Shown piece after piece: positions 8,352 through 18,503 of a DNA stretch of 64,000 nucleotides. Source of the DNA: Ardenticatenaceae bacterium (lineage in GTDB: Bacteria; Chloroflexota; Anaerolineae; Promineifilales; Promineifilaceae); the NCBI GenBank assembly GCA_020634435.1, contig JACKBS010000005.1, positions 682,001 to 746,000 of the forward strand, given 5' to 3'. The translations under genes and the position numbers were made by a program. The notes beneath the pieces were generated by a model. The model had not been told where the DNA came from. It was given only the letters and a program-made list of their open reading frames with translations, and ran no database searches. How positions within the stretch are numbered: position 1 is the first letter of the stretch; every line of letters starts with the position of its first letter.

Positions 8352-9698
8352 TCAGATATGCAAAATCGATTTGCTTTGTTGTTCACGTAGCAGACCTACC
8401 TTAATTAGGGCCGAAGCTGCTTCCTTTACTGTGGAAAATGGCAATTCTGCTCTTTCAGCAATATCAAGTAAGTTATTCTCGCCATCGGAAAAATTTAGTA
8501 CCCAAAGAAGTGCTTTCTCAATGCTTTGTGCGTCTTTGCCCCCTCCAAATGCCCCAGTTAACCCTCTTTTCCCCAGGCGTGGTTCTCCATAGGGCTGACA
8601 ATTGAAAAAATATTTGTTATTTTCAAGCACATCAAAAACCGCAAGATATTTTTTCAAAGAATCAGCTAAGTAAAGAGGACGTACAAATTCTAAATTGTCA
8701 GCAGATGTGTGGTATTCGGGAAAACGGCCGTAACTCGTACGTGTGAGGCTCCCGATCGGTAGGTTAATCCCTGGAGAACTAAATTGCCGCTCGTCATAGC
8801 CGAAGGGAGAAAAATCATCGACGCTAAAGGGTTCTCCAGAGTGCTTTAATATATGCTCAACCGCGCGATCAATTTCGGCACGGCCGTTTCGGCTCTTTTT
8901 ATAGGTTGGGTGCCCTGGGTCTCCAACACATGCGGCGACCAAGCCATGTCTTATTTTACTTAGTTGGGTTTTGTTTAATGCCATCCAGGTGACCGACCCG
9001 ATGGTGCTGGGAATAAATAACAGGCGATATGAATATCGCAAGGGGATAGAACTCAGATATTTTCCTAGAAAGGCTGTTAGAACCATGCCGGATAAGTTGT
9101 CGTTGCAGAGAGAAGGGTGACAGCAATGACAAGAAATCAGAATCTCATCTTCCATTTCACCTTCAAGATAATATTCTCCATAAGTTAGATTACCCGGCTC
9201 AAGTGAAGCGTCTATGAAAACCTCATACTTTTCGTCTTTTAGCGCTTGCAGTTTTCGATGCTGCAAACAAAAACCCCAGGTGTTACTAAAATATGACTTT
9301 TGGTAAGGTATCCAATCAGGATGTTCGGGAAGCGAAAACAAATGGTCTTTTAGTTCAGCAAGAGTGATAGTTTTATGGACAGGAATACTGTAATTTACGA
9401 CATGCAGATTTGACTCTTGAAAATCTATCACCTTCTCGCCAGAGGAGTTTTTTACATAAGCATCACGAATATTCCATTCATAAGGTATTTCCCAATCAAA
9501 GACTTGAGTTCCTGTGGGCACCTCTTGAATTTTTAAAGGAAGATGTTGGCTAATAATTTGCAGCGACTGGCGCACTCCATCACCCGTTATGCTACGGCAT
9601 AGCGGAAATAATTCGGTCATGAGTTGATGCATTTCCAAACCTATCTTCTCGCTACCAAAATCGCGTATCAATTCTGAAATACCGTTGTTTAAGCCCAT
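8352..9698 (-). CDS. DUF4910 aminopeptidase-like protein with C-terminal winged helix
   Basis: 448 residues. The zinc-peptidase-like core shows ISCHCCHPSLCNDNLSG near residue 190 (His and Asp ligands as in M28-type peptidases), DDFSPFGYDERQF near 295 and YHTSADN near 330. The last 60 residues, after GAFGGG, look like a small winged-helix domain (NNLLDIAERAELPFSTVKEA). DUF4910 proteins recur inside bacterial polysaccharide and lipopolysaccharide clusters, where their substrate is not settled; cleavage or transfer of an amide-linked sugar substituent is plausible. It is six bases from the VCBS gene, so probably co-transcribed. Family confident; activity inferred. Confidence 0.8.
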   Translation of the reverse strand: MGLNNGISELIRDFGSEKIGLEMHQLMTELFPLCRSITGDGVRQSLQIISQHLPLKIQEVPTGTQVFDWEIPYEWNIRDAYVKNSSGEKVIDFQESNLHVVNYSIPVHKTITLAELKDHLFSLPEHPDWIPYQKSYFSNTWGFCLQHRKLQALKDEKYEVFIDASLEPGNLTYGEYYLEGEMEDEILISCHCCHPSLCNDNLSGMVLTAFLGKYLSSIPLRYSYRLLFIPSTIGSVTWMALNKTQLSKIRHGLVAACVGDPGHPTYKKSRNGRAEIDRAVEHILKHSGEPFSVDDFSPFGYDERQFSSPGINLPIGSLTRTSYGRFPEYHTSADNLEFVRPLYLADSLKKYLAVFDVLENNKYFFNCQPYGEPRLGKRGLTGAFGGGKDAQSIEKALLWVLNFSDGENNLLDIAERAELPFSTVKEAASALIKVGLLREQQSKSILHI

Positions 9699-9704
9699 TT
9701 TGGG

Positions 9705-12038
9705 TCATTCCTCGTTAGAGGTGCAATTTGGGAATTTGTTTTCATACAAAAGCACCTGATTATGTCCCCAGCCAATAGACAAAATGTCCAGATCGCCATC
9801 AAGATCAATATCCACAACTTGCGCACCGTCGTGATGCTCATCACCTCTAAACACAACATGCATTACCCAAGATGTTCCTGAACCATCAACATTCTCAAAA
9901 ATAAGCAACTGGGCGTTGCTGGGCTCAGACAGATTGTGTTCCCCTGCAATAACGTCCAAGTCACCATCGTGATCCATATCGGCTACATCAAGACTCATAG
10001 GACCAGTAATTGTGTTGCTGATCATATGCTCGGTCCAAGTGGATGTGACATCTGTATTTTGAGAGTACCAGGCCAACACCCCCGTTTCACTTATTGCCTC
10101 ATAACCGACAAGCACGTCTAGTGTCCCATCTCCATTCAAATCAACTAGTTTGTTCCGATCAGGATATTCATTAGTTTCAAACAACGTATACTCAGTCCAG
10201 GTATCCCCATCGTTACGAAGCCACTTTGTGCCGAGCACTAAATCATTATCACCATCACCATCAATATCACCTGAACTTAAGGCCTCGTCTTGAGATGTCT
10301 GGAAAATCCTTTCCCATGCCCATGTGGTTGCTATAGGATTGTTAGGTATAGTCAACCGTTGTATACCTTGATCGCTCCCATGCCATGAAAGCATAATTTC
10401 CATATTTGAAGGAAGCTGGAAATTATTGGCGGTTACTCCTTGCAAAAAATCTCCCTCGCCGGTCTCTATATTTTCAAAAACTGTGAAGTTCCCAATTCCA
10501 TCGTTTTGGGCCCAGGCAAACGAAGCGTTGACGTCAGATCCTATACCCTGAGTTCCCAAAACATCTAGGTCTCCATCATTATCTAAATCAAGAACGACCG
10601 CCATATTGTTGAGTGGCGCGCCAATTAGATGCTTGGTCCACTCAGCAGATGAAGTTCCTGGGTTGGCATACCACCATGCGCCGGTTATCACATCGGGAAA
10701 CGTATCTCCATTTAGATCACCTGAGGTAATAAAAACTGCCTGCCATGATTTATCTTCATCGATAATATGACGTTCCCATAAATCTAGTGGATCCTGACAG
10801 GTGCGATTTTCCCAGAGATCTACAGTGTTGCCTTGCCAATTGGCGCCAAACAAATCAATGTCGCCATCTTTATCAAAGTCTAAAAGGCGCATGCTGTGAG
10901 AGCCGTCCACCGACAACACTTGTTTTGACCAAGACAGCCCATCGCCACTATTGATGAAGATGGCTACTTCATCTGGATCGCTGCCTTGAGCCATTTCTGC
11001 GGTGACCATATCTTGATCGCCATCTCTATCAAAATCTGCAATGCCGATGTAATGGTGAACCGTTTCGGTATTCTCGACGACGACATGTTCAGTCCAAGGC
11101 GTGTTTTCAACAGGATCTTGAGGGGCTTCAAACCAGGAAAGTCGATAAGTTTGTCCTTCTAGTTCAGCTGGAGCTAGAGCTATATCTGGAAGGTTATCAT
11201 TGTTGATATCGCCAACTGCTATGAAGGCATTTGGATGTAGCCAACTGTCGGTAAAAATGTGTTCGATCCAGTTCCCCGTAATGTCTCCGGTGTTTTGATA
11301 CCAACGGCCGTTTACAATCACATCTGTCCAGCCGTCACTGTTAAGATCAAAAGTGGCTAGTCCTTCTCCATCCGGTATAAATATTGCGTGATGGTTCCAT
11401 TCGGAAGGAGAATCTTGTCTGTAGAAATGTAGTTCGTTACCATTACTCCCAAACTCACCTTGGTTTCTGGCCACAACGTCCAAATCACCATCATTATCAA
11501 AATCAGACAATTCTAAATCATGCAATGGTCGATTATCGATAATGAAAACAGTCCAGTCTGGACTTCTATACCAACGAATTTCATCTCCCGTTAAGCTCAC
11601 ATAGTCAAGCCTGCCATCTAGGTCAATATCACCAACTTCACCATCCGTGCTATGTCCTCCACCAGGAGCAATTACCTCCTTTTCCCACTCAGGATTCTGA
11701 TACCAGACCAACCCACCGTCAGTAAAACCACCAACAATGAGATCGGGAAGGCCATCTCCATTAATATCCCCAACCGATTTCTGCCAGATTTCCTGCGGAC
11801 CATCAGCATCGATAACTTCATGCACAAAGGGAATAAGAGAGTTTGGTTCCTGTGTTTCTGCTTGACCTAGAATATTTAGTTTTTCCGCTAAAGCCTGACC
11901 CTCGTCGATAAGTCTGCAAGCTGATAGATTAATCGAAAGCATTAGTATCAAAAAGGCTGGAAATAGACAGATTCTTCGTCTATGTACCCTCCCTAAGCGT
12001 TGAGAAACTCCTAATAAATACCTTATCATGGGTGTCAT
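9705..12038 (-). CDS. surface lipoprotein with about 13 FG-GAP/VCBS repeats
   Basis: 777 residues. A hydrophobic signal sequence (CLFPAFLILMLSINLSAC) ends in a lipobox, LSAC, with Cys near residue 41, so it should be lipid-anchored outside the membrane. The rest is a run of about 13 repeats of 50-60 residues, each carrying a calcium-binding loop such as DINGDGLPD, DFDNDGDLD, DLNSDGWTD, DIDGDGDND or DIDLDGDLD. Such repeats fold as a beta propeller, as in integrin alpha chains, and typically bind carbohydrate or protein. In the midst of a polysaccharide locus it may tie the polymer to the cell. No enzymatic domain is seen. The ATG at 12038 has no obvious ribosome site; the ATG at residue 4 is an alternative. 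Confidence 0.85.
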   Translation of the reverse strand: MTPMIRYLLGVSQRLGRVHRRRICLFPAFLILMLSINLSACRLIDEGQALAEKLNILGQAETQEPNSLIPFVHEVIDADGPQEIWQKSVGDINGDGLPDLIVGGFTDGGLVWYQNPEWEKEVIAPGGGHSTDGEVGDIDLDGRLDYVSLTGDEIRWYRSPDWTVFIIDNRPLHDLELSDFDNDGDLDVVARNQGEFGSNGNELHFYRQDSPSEWNHHAIFIPDGEGLATFDLNSDGWTDVIVNGRWYQNTGDITGNWIEHIFTDSWLHPNAFIAVGDINNDNLPDIALAPAELEGQTYRLSWFEAPQDPVENTPWTEHVVVENTETVHHYIGIADFDRDGDQDMVTAEMAQGSDPDEVAIFINSGDGLSWSKQVLSVDGSHSMRLLDFDKDGDIDLFGANWQGNTVDLWENRTCQDPLDLWERHIIDEDKSWQAVFITSGDLNGDTFPDVITGAWWYANPGTSSAEWTKHLIGAPLNNMAVVLDLDNDGDLDVLGTQGIGSDVNASFAWAQNDGIGNFTVFENIETGEGDFLQGVTANNFQLPSNMEIMLSWHGSDQGIQRLTIPNNPIATTWAWERIFQTSQDEALSSGDIDGDGDNDLVLGTKWLRNDGDTWTEYTLFETNEYPDRNKLVDLNGDGTLDVLVGYEAISETGVLAWYSQNTDVTSTWTEHMISNTITGPMSLDVADMDHDGDLDVIAGEHNLSEPSNAQLLIFENVDGSGTSWVMHVVFRGDEHHDGAQVVDIDLDGDLDILSIGWGHNQVLLYENKFPNCTSNEE

Positions 12039-12138
12039 TCTAAAAGTTTGCGTTCATTTCCAAGAAGCCTATTTATCAACACAGTTGCTAGAAAAATGAG
12101 GCAATAAGGTTTACTTGATAATGCCTTTCCGAAAACAG

Positions 12139-13425
12139 CTAAATCAGTTGAAACACTTTTTTATATTGTTCTTTCAAAGATGCTTGATATTCTCTTGCTT
12201 TATGAGCTACATTGTTGAGAATTTCCTCGCGGTTAATCTCAAGAGACGAGAATTTTTCCTTCAATGTCTCAACCTCAAATTGCCCAATTTTTTCGAAATA
12301 GTCATTCTGACCCACTTCCGTCATCAAATCTTCTATTTTTTCTTGATATGAAATTGCCAATACGGGCTTGTTAATTAACTGAGAAAGTAAAATGTTGTGG
12401 AAGCGAGAGGCAACCACAAAATCCACTACCTTTAAATTAGCCATTAGATCGTCGACAGTGAGAATAGTTGGGCGTAGGAGGAACTGCTCAAGTTCAGGCT
12501 CTCCTTTTTGCCTGATCACCTCAATCAAGTCGCTAATTACCAGCTGATCAAAGTGTACTTCACCAGGCAAAAACATAATTGCATATTCCTTATCTAAAAG
12601 CCAAAGAACAAACGCGGCCATCTTTTCAAGATAATAAGCATATTTAGCTTCGTCCGACTCGGGCCAGCAACCCTCCCGAAAATAACCCATAGGCCCTATA
12701 CCAACTATCTGCCTTTTCGTTTCAACTTGGCTGCATGATTGATTTTTAACTTCAAGTCCCCAACCCTGATCCGGGTAAATCGGATCATTCTTGTTAAGCC
12801 CAATACTCTGAATTAATTCTTTGGAAAACTTATCCCGAAACGATCGATAGTCAGCAAGCGATAGTGCGTACTTGAAAAAAGTTTTGCTCAAAGGTGCGCG
12901 AATTGGACCAGCACCCACACTGATAAAGAGAAATTTTGTTCTGTGTGACTTTGCGATAATGCCCCACTTTAATAGTGTGTAAGGAGCACTAAAGGGGCCT
13001 CCTCCTGCCCAATAATCCTGAAGAGGACCGCTACCTGAAACAATTAATGCGTCAAACCCGCTCAAATTCTTATAGGCATCCATGATTAGACTGAGCTCTA
13101 TTGGCAAGCGCATTACCCATCGTTCAAGTGTTCTCAGCCTTGGATTTGGATGAAACTTAAACCAGTTTCCGATTCTACTCAGTCCATTACTACTTTTACT
13201 GTCCATTGCGGCTGAGTCGCTGTTCATTCTTGTTATAGGAAAGCTTTTTATACCATGTCTTGCTTCTGTATCAGATGGGTTTAAAGAGAATCCAAATATT
13301 TCTGCATCAGGAACATATTCCCTAATACGTTGAAGCACGGTTTCTTGAACGGCTGCATCTCCTAAGTTCCCATAGCCAAAAAAACCCATGATGCCAATTT
13401 TTTTTACAGATTTTTGTACTGGCAC
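12139..13425 (-). CDS. polysaccharide pyruvyl transferase family protein (CsaB-like)
   Basis: About 428 residues. The N-terminus KIGIMGFFGYGNLGDAAVQE and the later SGSGPLQDYWAGGG and FISVGAGP segments are the hallmarks of the pyruvyltransferase family, which adds ketal pyruvate from PEP to cell-wall or exopolysaccharide sugars. I choose GTG at 13425 as the start because CGGAGG precedes it by five bases; the ATG 33 bases upstream lacks a site. The C-terminal part keeps SRFHNILLSQL and VLAISYQEKIEDLM, the usual family ending. It probably gives the polymer negative charge. Good family match, exact acceptor unknown. Confidence 0.85.
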   Translation of the reverse strand: MPVQKSVKKIGIMGFFGYGNLGDAAVQETVLQRIREYVPDAEIFGFSLNPSDTEARHGIKSFPITRMNSDSAAMDSKSSNGLSRIGNWFKFHPNPRLRTLERWVMRLPIELSLIMDAYKNLSGFDALIVSGSGPLQDYWAGGGPFSAPYTLLKWGIIAKSHRTKFLFISVGAGPIRAPLSKTFFKYALSLADYRSFRDKFSKELIQSIGLNKNDPIYPDQGWGLEVKNQSCSQVETKRQIVGIGPMGYFREGCWPESDEAKYAYYLEKMAAFVLWLLDKEYAIMFLPGEVHFDQLVISDLIEVIRQKGEPELEQFLLRPTILTVDDLMANLKVVDFVVASRFHNILLSQLINKPVLAISYQEKIEDLMTEVGQNDYFEKIGQFEVETLKEKFSSLEINREEILNNVAHKAREYQASLKEQYKKVFQLI

Positions 13426-13473
13426 TTTACCCTCCGTGATACGAATGTAGGCTAGCAAGTTGCTTCATGATTA

Positions 13474-14997
13474 TCATGCCAAGATTCTATTGAACAACAT
13501 AGTACTTCTATTAATAGTTGTAAGACACCAACTGAGTAAAAGAATGATAAAGATACTTGTTAGTAAGTTAGATAATCTAAGGTCGAAGTTGTTGTCAGCT
13601 GAAAAAATTAACTCTAGCCCTAGGGTCGGAATGATTGATCCACCTATAAATAACAGCAGTTTTTGTGATCTGAAACTTGTTTTAGATACAAAAAGCATAA
13701 TAAAAATGCTAGCTGGCATTAATGTAAAAAAGTAGAATAAGATCGAAAGAAATTCTGCTGTTAAAGGATCAATGTGAACGACATTAGGGCTAAAAAGCAA
13801 AACATAGAATACAGCTCCAGGAATAAATTCAATTTTGCTGGGAGCCTGATTATCATTAACAAATACTTTAATTGAAATTCCATCATAAGTAATGACTAAA
13901 TGATTTGTCGCTTCATTAACAAAAACGTTAGCAATCTTCCATTCTGGAACGGTGCCGTTATTGCCAGTAAAAGGTGTTCGCACGCGCACAATTAGGTCTG
14001 TACCTTCTTGACCTATCATTAGATTTTGTTGAAATGGGTCTGCTCCAATTGAGAGAATACGGGCCGGGCCATACTGGCTGACACTAGATACTTTTACAAC
14101 AAGAGAAATAGTGAACTCTGAACTATTTAACAGGGCCTGATTTAGAAAAGTTACAGGTAATTCCGTTTCTAACCAATGTGTACCGTTTAATTGATATGGA
14201 CTCTTTATTGTTTGATTCTGTTCTGTAGCTACCCAATGTAGGTTAGGCAAATTACCAGTCCGATCGAATAACATAGCTTGGTTTGTCAATGGATAAAATG
14301 CAACAAGACTGTCAATCGGGGGGGCAAAATTGCCGTGCACGAAAAGATTACTGACCTCATTTTCGGAAAGAGCACGGTCAAAGATAACTAAATGATTAAG
14401 CTTTCCAGCCCACGGGCGATCTTGCGTTTTTTCATTACCCAATATGAGATGATAATTTGGCTGCCAACCCTTGAGTTGAAATCCCTCTTTTATCCAATAC
14501 GCTGAAAGCATAAGTATTATCAAATAAAATAGAAAACTTACCGAAATTACTTGTGTGTTAAAAACTAAAGGTTTGATCCCTACTAATAGCCGTATACGGT
14601 TTTGCCACAACCAAAAAACAATATACCCAGCAACGGCACCAAGCGTATTACTAAGCATGTCCGATAATGTTGAAGTTCTATCAGAAAGAAAAAGCTGTAA
14701 AAACTCAACAAAAAATGTCAGGGAAAAGCCGGCTAAAAGAACGAAAAAAAACCAGCAGCGATTTGTTTTTGCGTTTCTCCGCACCAGCGTAGCAACTAAG
14801 CCAAAGCCAAACGGTATAAAAAGTACAATGTTAAGGGGTATATCTGAATATGGTCCTGCAATCAAAGAATATCCTTTCAGATATTCTTTAAAGATAAAGG
14901 CGTTGAATTGAAAGTTATATGGATAAAGAGTCGTTAGAAAAATAACTAATAAACTACTGAAAAGTAAGATCGAATGGATGTGCTTTCTGAACAACAC
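13474..14997 (-). CDS. VanZ-like membrane protein fused to a LamG-like domain
   Basis: 507 residues. Residues 1-140 form a VanZ-like four-helix membrane domain (NIVLFIPFGFGLVATL, FFVEFLQLFL, SDMLSNTLGAVAGY). Residues about 170-410 form an extracellular jelly-roll domain of the LamG/concanavalin type (KLNHLVIFDRALSENEV and FTISLVVKVSS). Three or more helices close the protein (residues 415-500). VanZ domains occur in exopolysaccharide loci of many phyla with no agreed function; LamG domains bind sugars. The combination suggests a membrane protein that contacts the polymer. It lies 48 bases upstream of the pyruvyltransferase gene on the same strand. Confidence 0.75.
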   Translation of the reverse strand: MLFRKHIHSILLFSSLLVIFLTTLYPYNFQFNAFIFKEYLKGYSLIAGPYSDIPLNIVLFIPFGFGLVATLVRRNAKTNRCWFFFVLLAGFSLTFFVEFLQLFLSDRTSTLSDMLSNTLGAVAGYIVFWLWQNRIRLLVGIKPLVFNTQVISVSFLFYLIILMLSAYWIKEGFQLKGWQPNYHLILGNEKTQDRPWAGKLNHLVIFDRALSENEVSNLFVHGNFAPPIDSLVAFYPLTNQAMLFDRTGNLPNLHWVATEQNQTIKSPYQLNGTHWLETELPVTFLNQALLNSSEFTISLVVKVSSVSQYGPARILSIGADPFQQNLMIGQEGTDLIVRVRTPFTGNNGTVPEWKIANVFVNEATNHLVITYDGISIKVFVNDNQAPSKIEFIPGAVFYVLLFSPNVVHIDPLTAEFLSILFYFFTLMPASIFIMLFVSKTSFRSQKLLLFIGGSIIPTLGLELIFSADNNFDLRLSNLLTSIFIILLLSWCLTTINRSTMLFNRILA

Positions 14998-15018
14998 GCT
15001 AACCTGTTTGAGGTTTAA

Positions 15019-16308
15019 TTACTTAAGAACAGTGATCTCGGGAATGGGAACAATAAACTGACCACCCCATTCGCGAATAAATGCCATTTGCTTCATGATT
15101 TCATCTTTGAAGTTCCAGGGCAGAATAAATACATAATCGGGCTGCACTTCGGCAATACGGTTTGGGTGAAAGATCGGAATGCGCGTGCCGGGCAGGAATT
15201 TGCCCTGCTTGTAGGGATTGCGATCGACTGTAAAGTCGATGAAGTCAGTGCGGATACCGCAATAGTTGAGCAGCGTGTTGCCTTTGCCTGGTGCGCCATA
15301 GCCGACCACGGTTTTGCCATCTCGCCTGGCCTGAATTAGAAACTCCAGTAGCTTGCGTTTGGTTTCTTTAACTTGTTCGGCAAAGTTGGCATAGGTGCTC
15401 ATTTCGGTAAAACCAGCAGCAATTTCACGGTCGCGCAGGGCGATAAGCCGGTTGGTGATGGGTTTAGAGGTGTCGTCGGCGTGACGGCCGTAAATGCGCA
15501 GCGATCCACCGTGAGTTGGCAGTTCCTCAACGTCGAAGAGCGTCATACCATGCCCGGCAAAAATCTTTTCGGCCGTGATCAGACTAAAGTAAGAAAAGTG
15601 CTCGTGGTAGATGGTGTCGAACTGATTTTCTTCCATCAATCGCATCAGATGGGGAAACTCAATCGTGATCACACCCTGTGGCTTGAGCAGAATCTTCAAT
15701 CCGCCCACAAAGTCATTCAAATCTGGCACCTGGGCCAGAACGTTGTTGCCAGCAATGAGGTCAGCCTGTTTGCCTTCTGCGGCCAGTTTGGTGGCACACT
15801 CCACGCCGAAGAACTCGGTCAGGGTAGGCACGCCAATTGCCTCGGCGGCTTTGGCAACATTGAGTGCCGGTTCAATGCCCAGCACCGGCACGCCTTTTTC
15901 TACAAAGTATTGCAGCAGATAGCCATCATTGCTGGCCACTTCCACGACGAAGCTGTTCTTATCCAGATTGAAGCGATCAATCATCTGGTGGGTGTAGTTT
16001 TTTACGTGCTCTAGCCAGGAGGTGGCGTACGAAGAAAAGTAGGCATACTCCGTGAAAATGTGCTCTGGGGTCACATACTCTTCCAGCTGCACCAAATAGC
16101 ATTTATCGCAGACGTACACGTACAGCGGATAAAATGGCTCCATCTGGTTCAGCTGATCCATGCTCAGATAACTTTCGCACAGCGGTGACATGCCCAGATC
16201 GACAAAGGTATGTTTTAAATTATTGCCGCAGAAACGGCAGGTTGCCTTGCTGAAGGCTTCCAACTCAGTCGTTCCAGCCTCAGCGGGCATAGTTTCTAAC
16301 GAATCCAT
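15019..16308 (-). CDS. SAM-dependent sugar C-methyltransferase
   Basis: 429 residues. An N-terminal zinc-ribbon-like region (CRFCGNNL, then VCDKCYLVQL) is followed by a class I methyltransferase core with FVVEVASNDGYLLQYF as the SAM-binding loop. The C-terminal domain carries the segment VVGYGAPGKGNTLLNYCGI. This is the architecture of NDP-deoxysugar C-3 methyltransferases (TylC3 type), which make branched sugars. Together with RfbF and RfbG it suggests a branched CDP- or dTDP-deoxysugar. It is visibly richer in G+C than the genes from 1 to 15 kb. It lies 45 bases after the broken epimerase gene on the same strand. Confidence 0.87.
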   Translation of the reverse strand: MDSLETMPAEAGTTELEAFSKATCRFCGNNLKHTFVDLGMSPLCESYLSMDQLNQMEPFYPLYVYVCDKCYLVQLEEYVTPEHIFTEYAYFSSYATSWLEHVKNYTHQMIDRFNLDKNSFVVEVASNDGYLLQYFVEKGVPVLGIEPALNVAKAAEAIGVPTLTEFFGVECATKLAAEGKQADLIAGNNVLAQVPDLNDFVGGLKILLKPQGVITIEFPHLMRLMEENQFDTIYHEHFSYFSLITAEKIFAGHGMTLFDVEELPTHGGSLRIYGRHADDTSKPITNRLIALRDREIAAGFTEMSTYANFAEQVKETKRKLLEFLIQARRDGKTVVGYGAPGKGNTLLNYCGIRTDFIDFTVDRNPYKQGKFLPGTRIPIFHPNRIAEVQPDYVFILPWNFKDEIMKQMAFIREWGGQFIVPIPEITVLK

Positions 16309-16353
16309 AGTTAACTCTCTTTTTTACTGCTAAGTGTAAACGCTATAGAAGGC

Positions 16354-17390
16354 CTAAGCTGCTTGTTTTTCACGCCAACGGAGGTCTTCACCTAAACGGC
16401 CGCTTGCCAGCAACTGCTTAATATGCTCAATACGCTTGTAGCGTGGCCCTTCGAAATCTTCCCGCTTCAAGCCAACTTCCTTGTAGGCAGCGTAAATCTG
16501 CTTGACACCCTTTTCTACCGTCCATTGCGGTTGGAATTCCGGTAGGACGCTGGCGATTTTGTCGAAGTTTACGCGGTAGGTACGTTTGTCGGGGCCAGCC
16601 CCTTCCGCATATTCAATGCGGCAGTTGGGGACATGCGCCTGCACAATTTCTGCCAACTCACGAATGCGGTAATTTTCATCATTGCGGCCTACGTTAAATG
16701 CCTGATTGTGAACCACCTCGCGTGGCGCATTCAGCGTCGCAATAAAGGCGCGGCAGATATCTTCGGCATGGACCAACGGCCGCCAAGGGGTACCGTCACT
16801 CATCATGTAGACCAGGCCAATTGTGTGAGCATAAGCCACCAGGCTATTTACCACTAGGTCAAAACGGGGGCGAGGCGAGTGGCCATAAGCCGTGGCATTG
16901 CGCAGATAAGTGGGTGAAAAATTGTCGTCAGCCAGTTTGGCCAAGTCTTGCTCTACCAAGACCTTTGAATGCCCATAAGGCGTCACCGGGTTAAAAGAGG
17001 CTTCTTCGGTTAGTGCATCATCACCAGCCGCGCCGTAGGTGCTGCACGAAGAGGAAAACAGAAAACGAGTGGCACCCGCTTGTTTGGCCAGTTCTGCCAG
17101 ACGTACCGATGCCAGATGATTGATCTCATAGGTTAGCGCCGGGTTGAGATTCCCGATCGGATCATTCGATAGACCGGCAAGATGAAGAACTGCATCAAAA
17201 CCTTCTAAATCTGCTGGCGCTACATCACGCATATCTTTTTGAATTTCTGGGATCGCCACAGGGGATCGCCAAAGGCACATTCAGCGAAGATATCGCTGTC
17301 CATGCCCACTACCTCATGGCCTTCTGCCAACAGCATAGGTACCAAAAGTGGTCCGATATAGCCTTTATGCCCAGTTATTAGTATCCGCAT
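16354..17390 (-). pseudogene. NDP-sugar epimerase/dehydratase (extended SDR), frameshifted near the N-terminus
   Basis: The downstream frame gives an SDR lacking its Rossmann start. The missing start is present in another frame: ATG at 17390 gives MRILITGHKGYIGPLLVPML, then EGHEVVGMDSD, which runs out of frame near 17250-17275. After the break the frame continues with FDAVLHLAGLSNDPIGNLNP, LFSSSCSTYGA and YGHSK (the catalytic Tyr-xxx-Lys). The break region has the ten-base word GGGATCGCCA twice, 13 bases apart, suggesting a small duplication, but removing one copy does not by itself restore the frame. The start overlaps the upstream glycosyltransferase by 26 bases. It is either a recent pseudogene or an assembly error. 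Confidence 0.75.
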
Positions 17391-18291
17391 ACTTTTTTTG
17401 TCTCCATTTTGGGCTATGCATTAGCATATAAGATGCATAGAGTACGTCTTTAATCATTTTTAAACCGTTGACAAAAAACAACCACTTACCCATAAATAAA
17501 TAGCATCGGAATTTTTCATATTTGGAGTTAGGAACGCGCTTGATTGTTCTCAAATAGTCGACGAACTGAACCCAAAACGGGAAAACGATTTTGCCATTTA
17601 TGTTTGGATTGAACCACGCCATTCTTGTCCGCCAATCCTGATAAATGTTGCCAGGATGAAACCGCTTAAAGAAAAGAGGTTCTTGTATCTCATAGAATTG
17701 TCCATAAAGGCTTAGTTCACACATCAATGTTCGATCTGAGCCAGTATAGTTTTGCTGTAACTGCGTCTTATCGAAAATGTTTGCGCGGATAACTCCGTAA
17801 GTCTCTTCACAAAAATCTCGTGAGCTAGCAATTGCCGAAAAACGTTCGAAAGATTTTGGCGAGGAACCATTGTTTCGACTGGTTACTTCTAATTGATTCC
17901 CCTTTTCATCAATGCTCACGACGTTGGAGTAACAAATCACAATAGAAGGATTTTTTTCAAGAATGTTTACACATTTCTCTATTAAATCTGGTGCACAAAG
18001 ATCATCATACGACGCCCAACGAAAGTATTTTCCTTGCGCCAGTTCAAAGGTTAGATTGTGATTATTTGCGCCTCCAATATTAGTCTGATTTCGTTGGTAA
18101 CGAATTCGCCCGTCAAATTTTGCATATTCAAGGCAAATCTCGGACGTTCTATCACTCGAAGCGTTATCGCAAATGATAAGCTCTATGTTTTTATAGGTTT
18201 GTGCAAGCAAGGAATCAATAGATTGCTTGAGATATTTTTCGCCATTGTAAACTGGTAAACCAATACTTACCAAGGGCTGTAAACTACTCAT
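17365..18291 (-). CDS. family 2 glycosyltransferase
   Basis: 308 residues with the GT-A start LVSIGLPVYNGEKYLKQSID, the nucleotide-binding segment ELIICDNASSDRTSEIC, and YFRWASYDDLCAPDLIEKC around residue 92, where the second Asp-containing motif is expected. The C-terminal third is basic and aromatic without clear membrane helices, so the enzyme is probably peripheral on the inner membrane. It is the last gene of the first polysaccharide block before the IS element at 18.5 kb. Family certain; donor and acceptor unknown. Confidence 0.88.
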   Translation of the reverse strand: MSSLQPLVSIGLPVYNGEKYLKQSIDSLLAQTYKNIELIICDNASSDRTSEICLEYAKFDGRIRYQRNQTNIGGANNHNLTFELAQGKYFRWASYDDLCAPDLIEKCVNILEKNPSIVICYSNVVSIDEKGNQLEVTSRNNGSSPKSFERFSAIASSRDFCEETYGVIRANIFDKTQLQQNYTGSDRTLMCELSLYGQFYEIQEPLFFKRFHPGNIYQDWRTRMAWFNPNINGKIVFPFWVQFVDYLRTIKRVPNSKYEKFRCYLFMGKWLFFVNGLKMIKDVLYASYMLMHSPKWRQKKYADTNNWA

Positions 18292-18503
18292 TTAGTGAAA
18301 ACTCCATATACGTTGATGATTGATCGGATATTTTGGCGCTCGCAAAATTTGCAGTTTTTCCACGCTAACACAAAAATTTACCAGAAGAGAACAGTTATAA
18401 TACAATAACTTCCCGGAAGCAATTTAGTAAACTGAGCTTTATTTCTTACTTGGAGCCCTCAGCCATATTGGGACGTTGATACTGCTTGGGCCAATGTCTA
18501 AGG

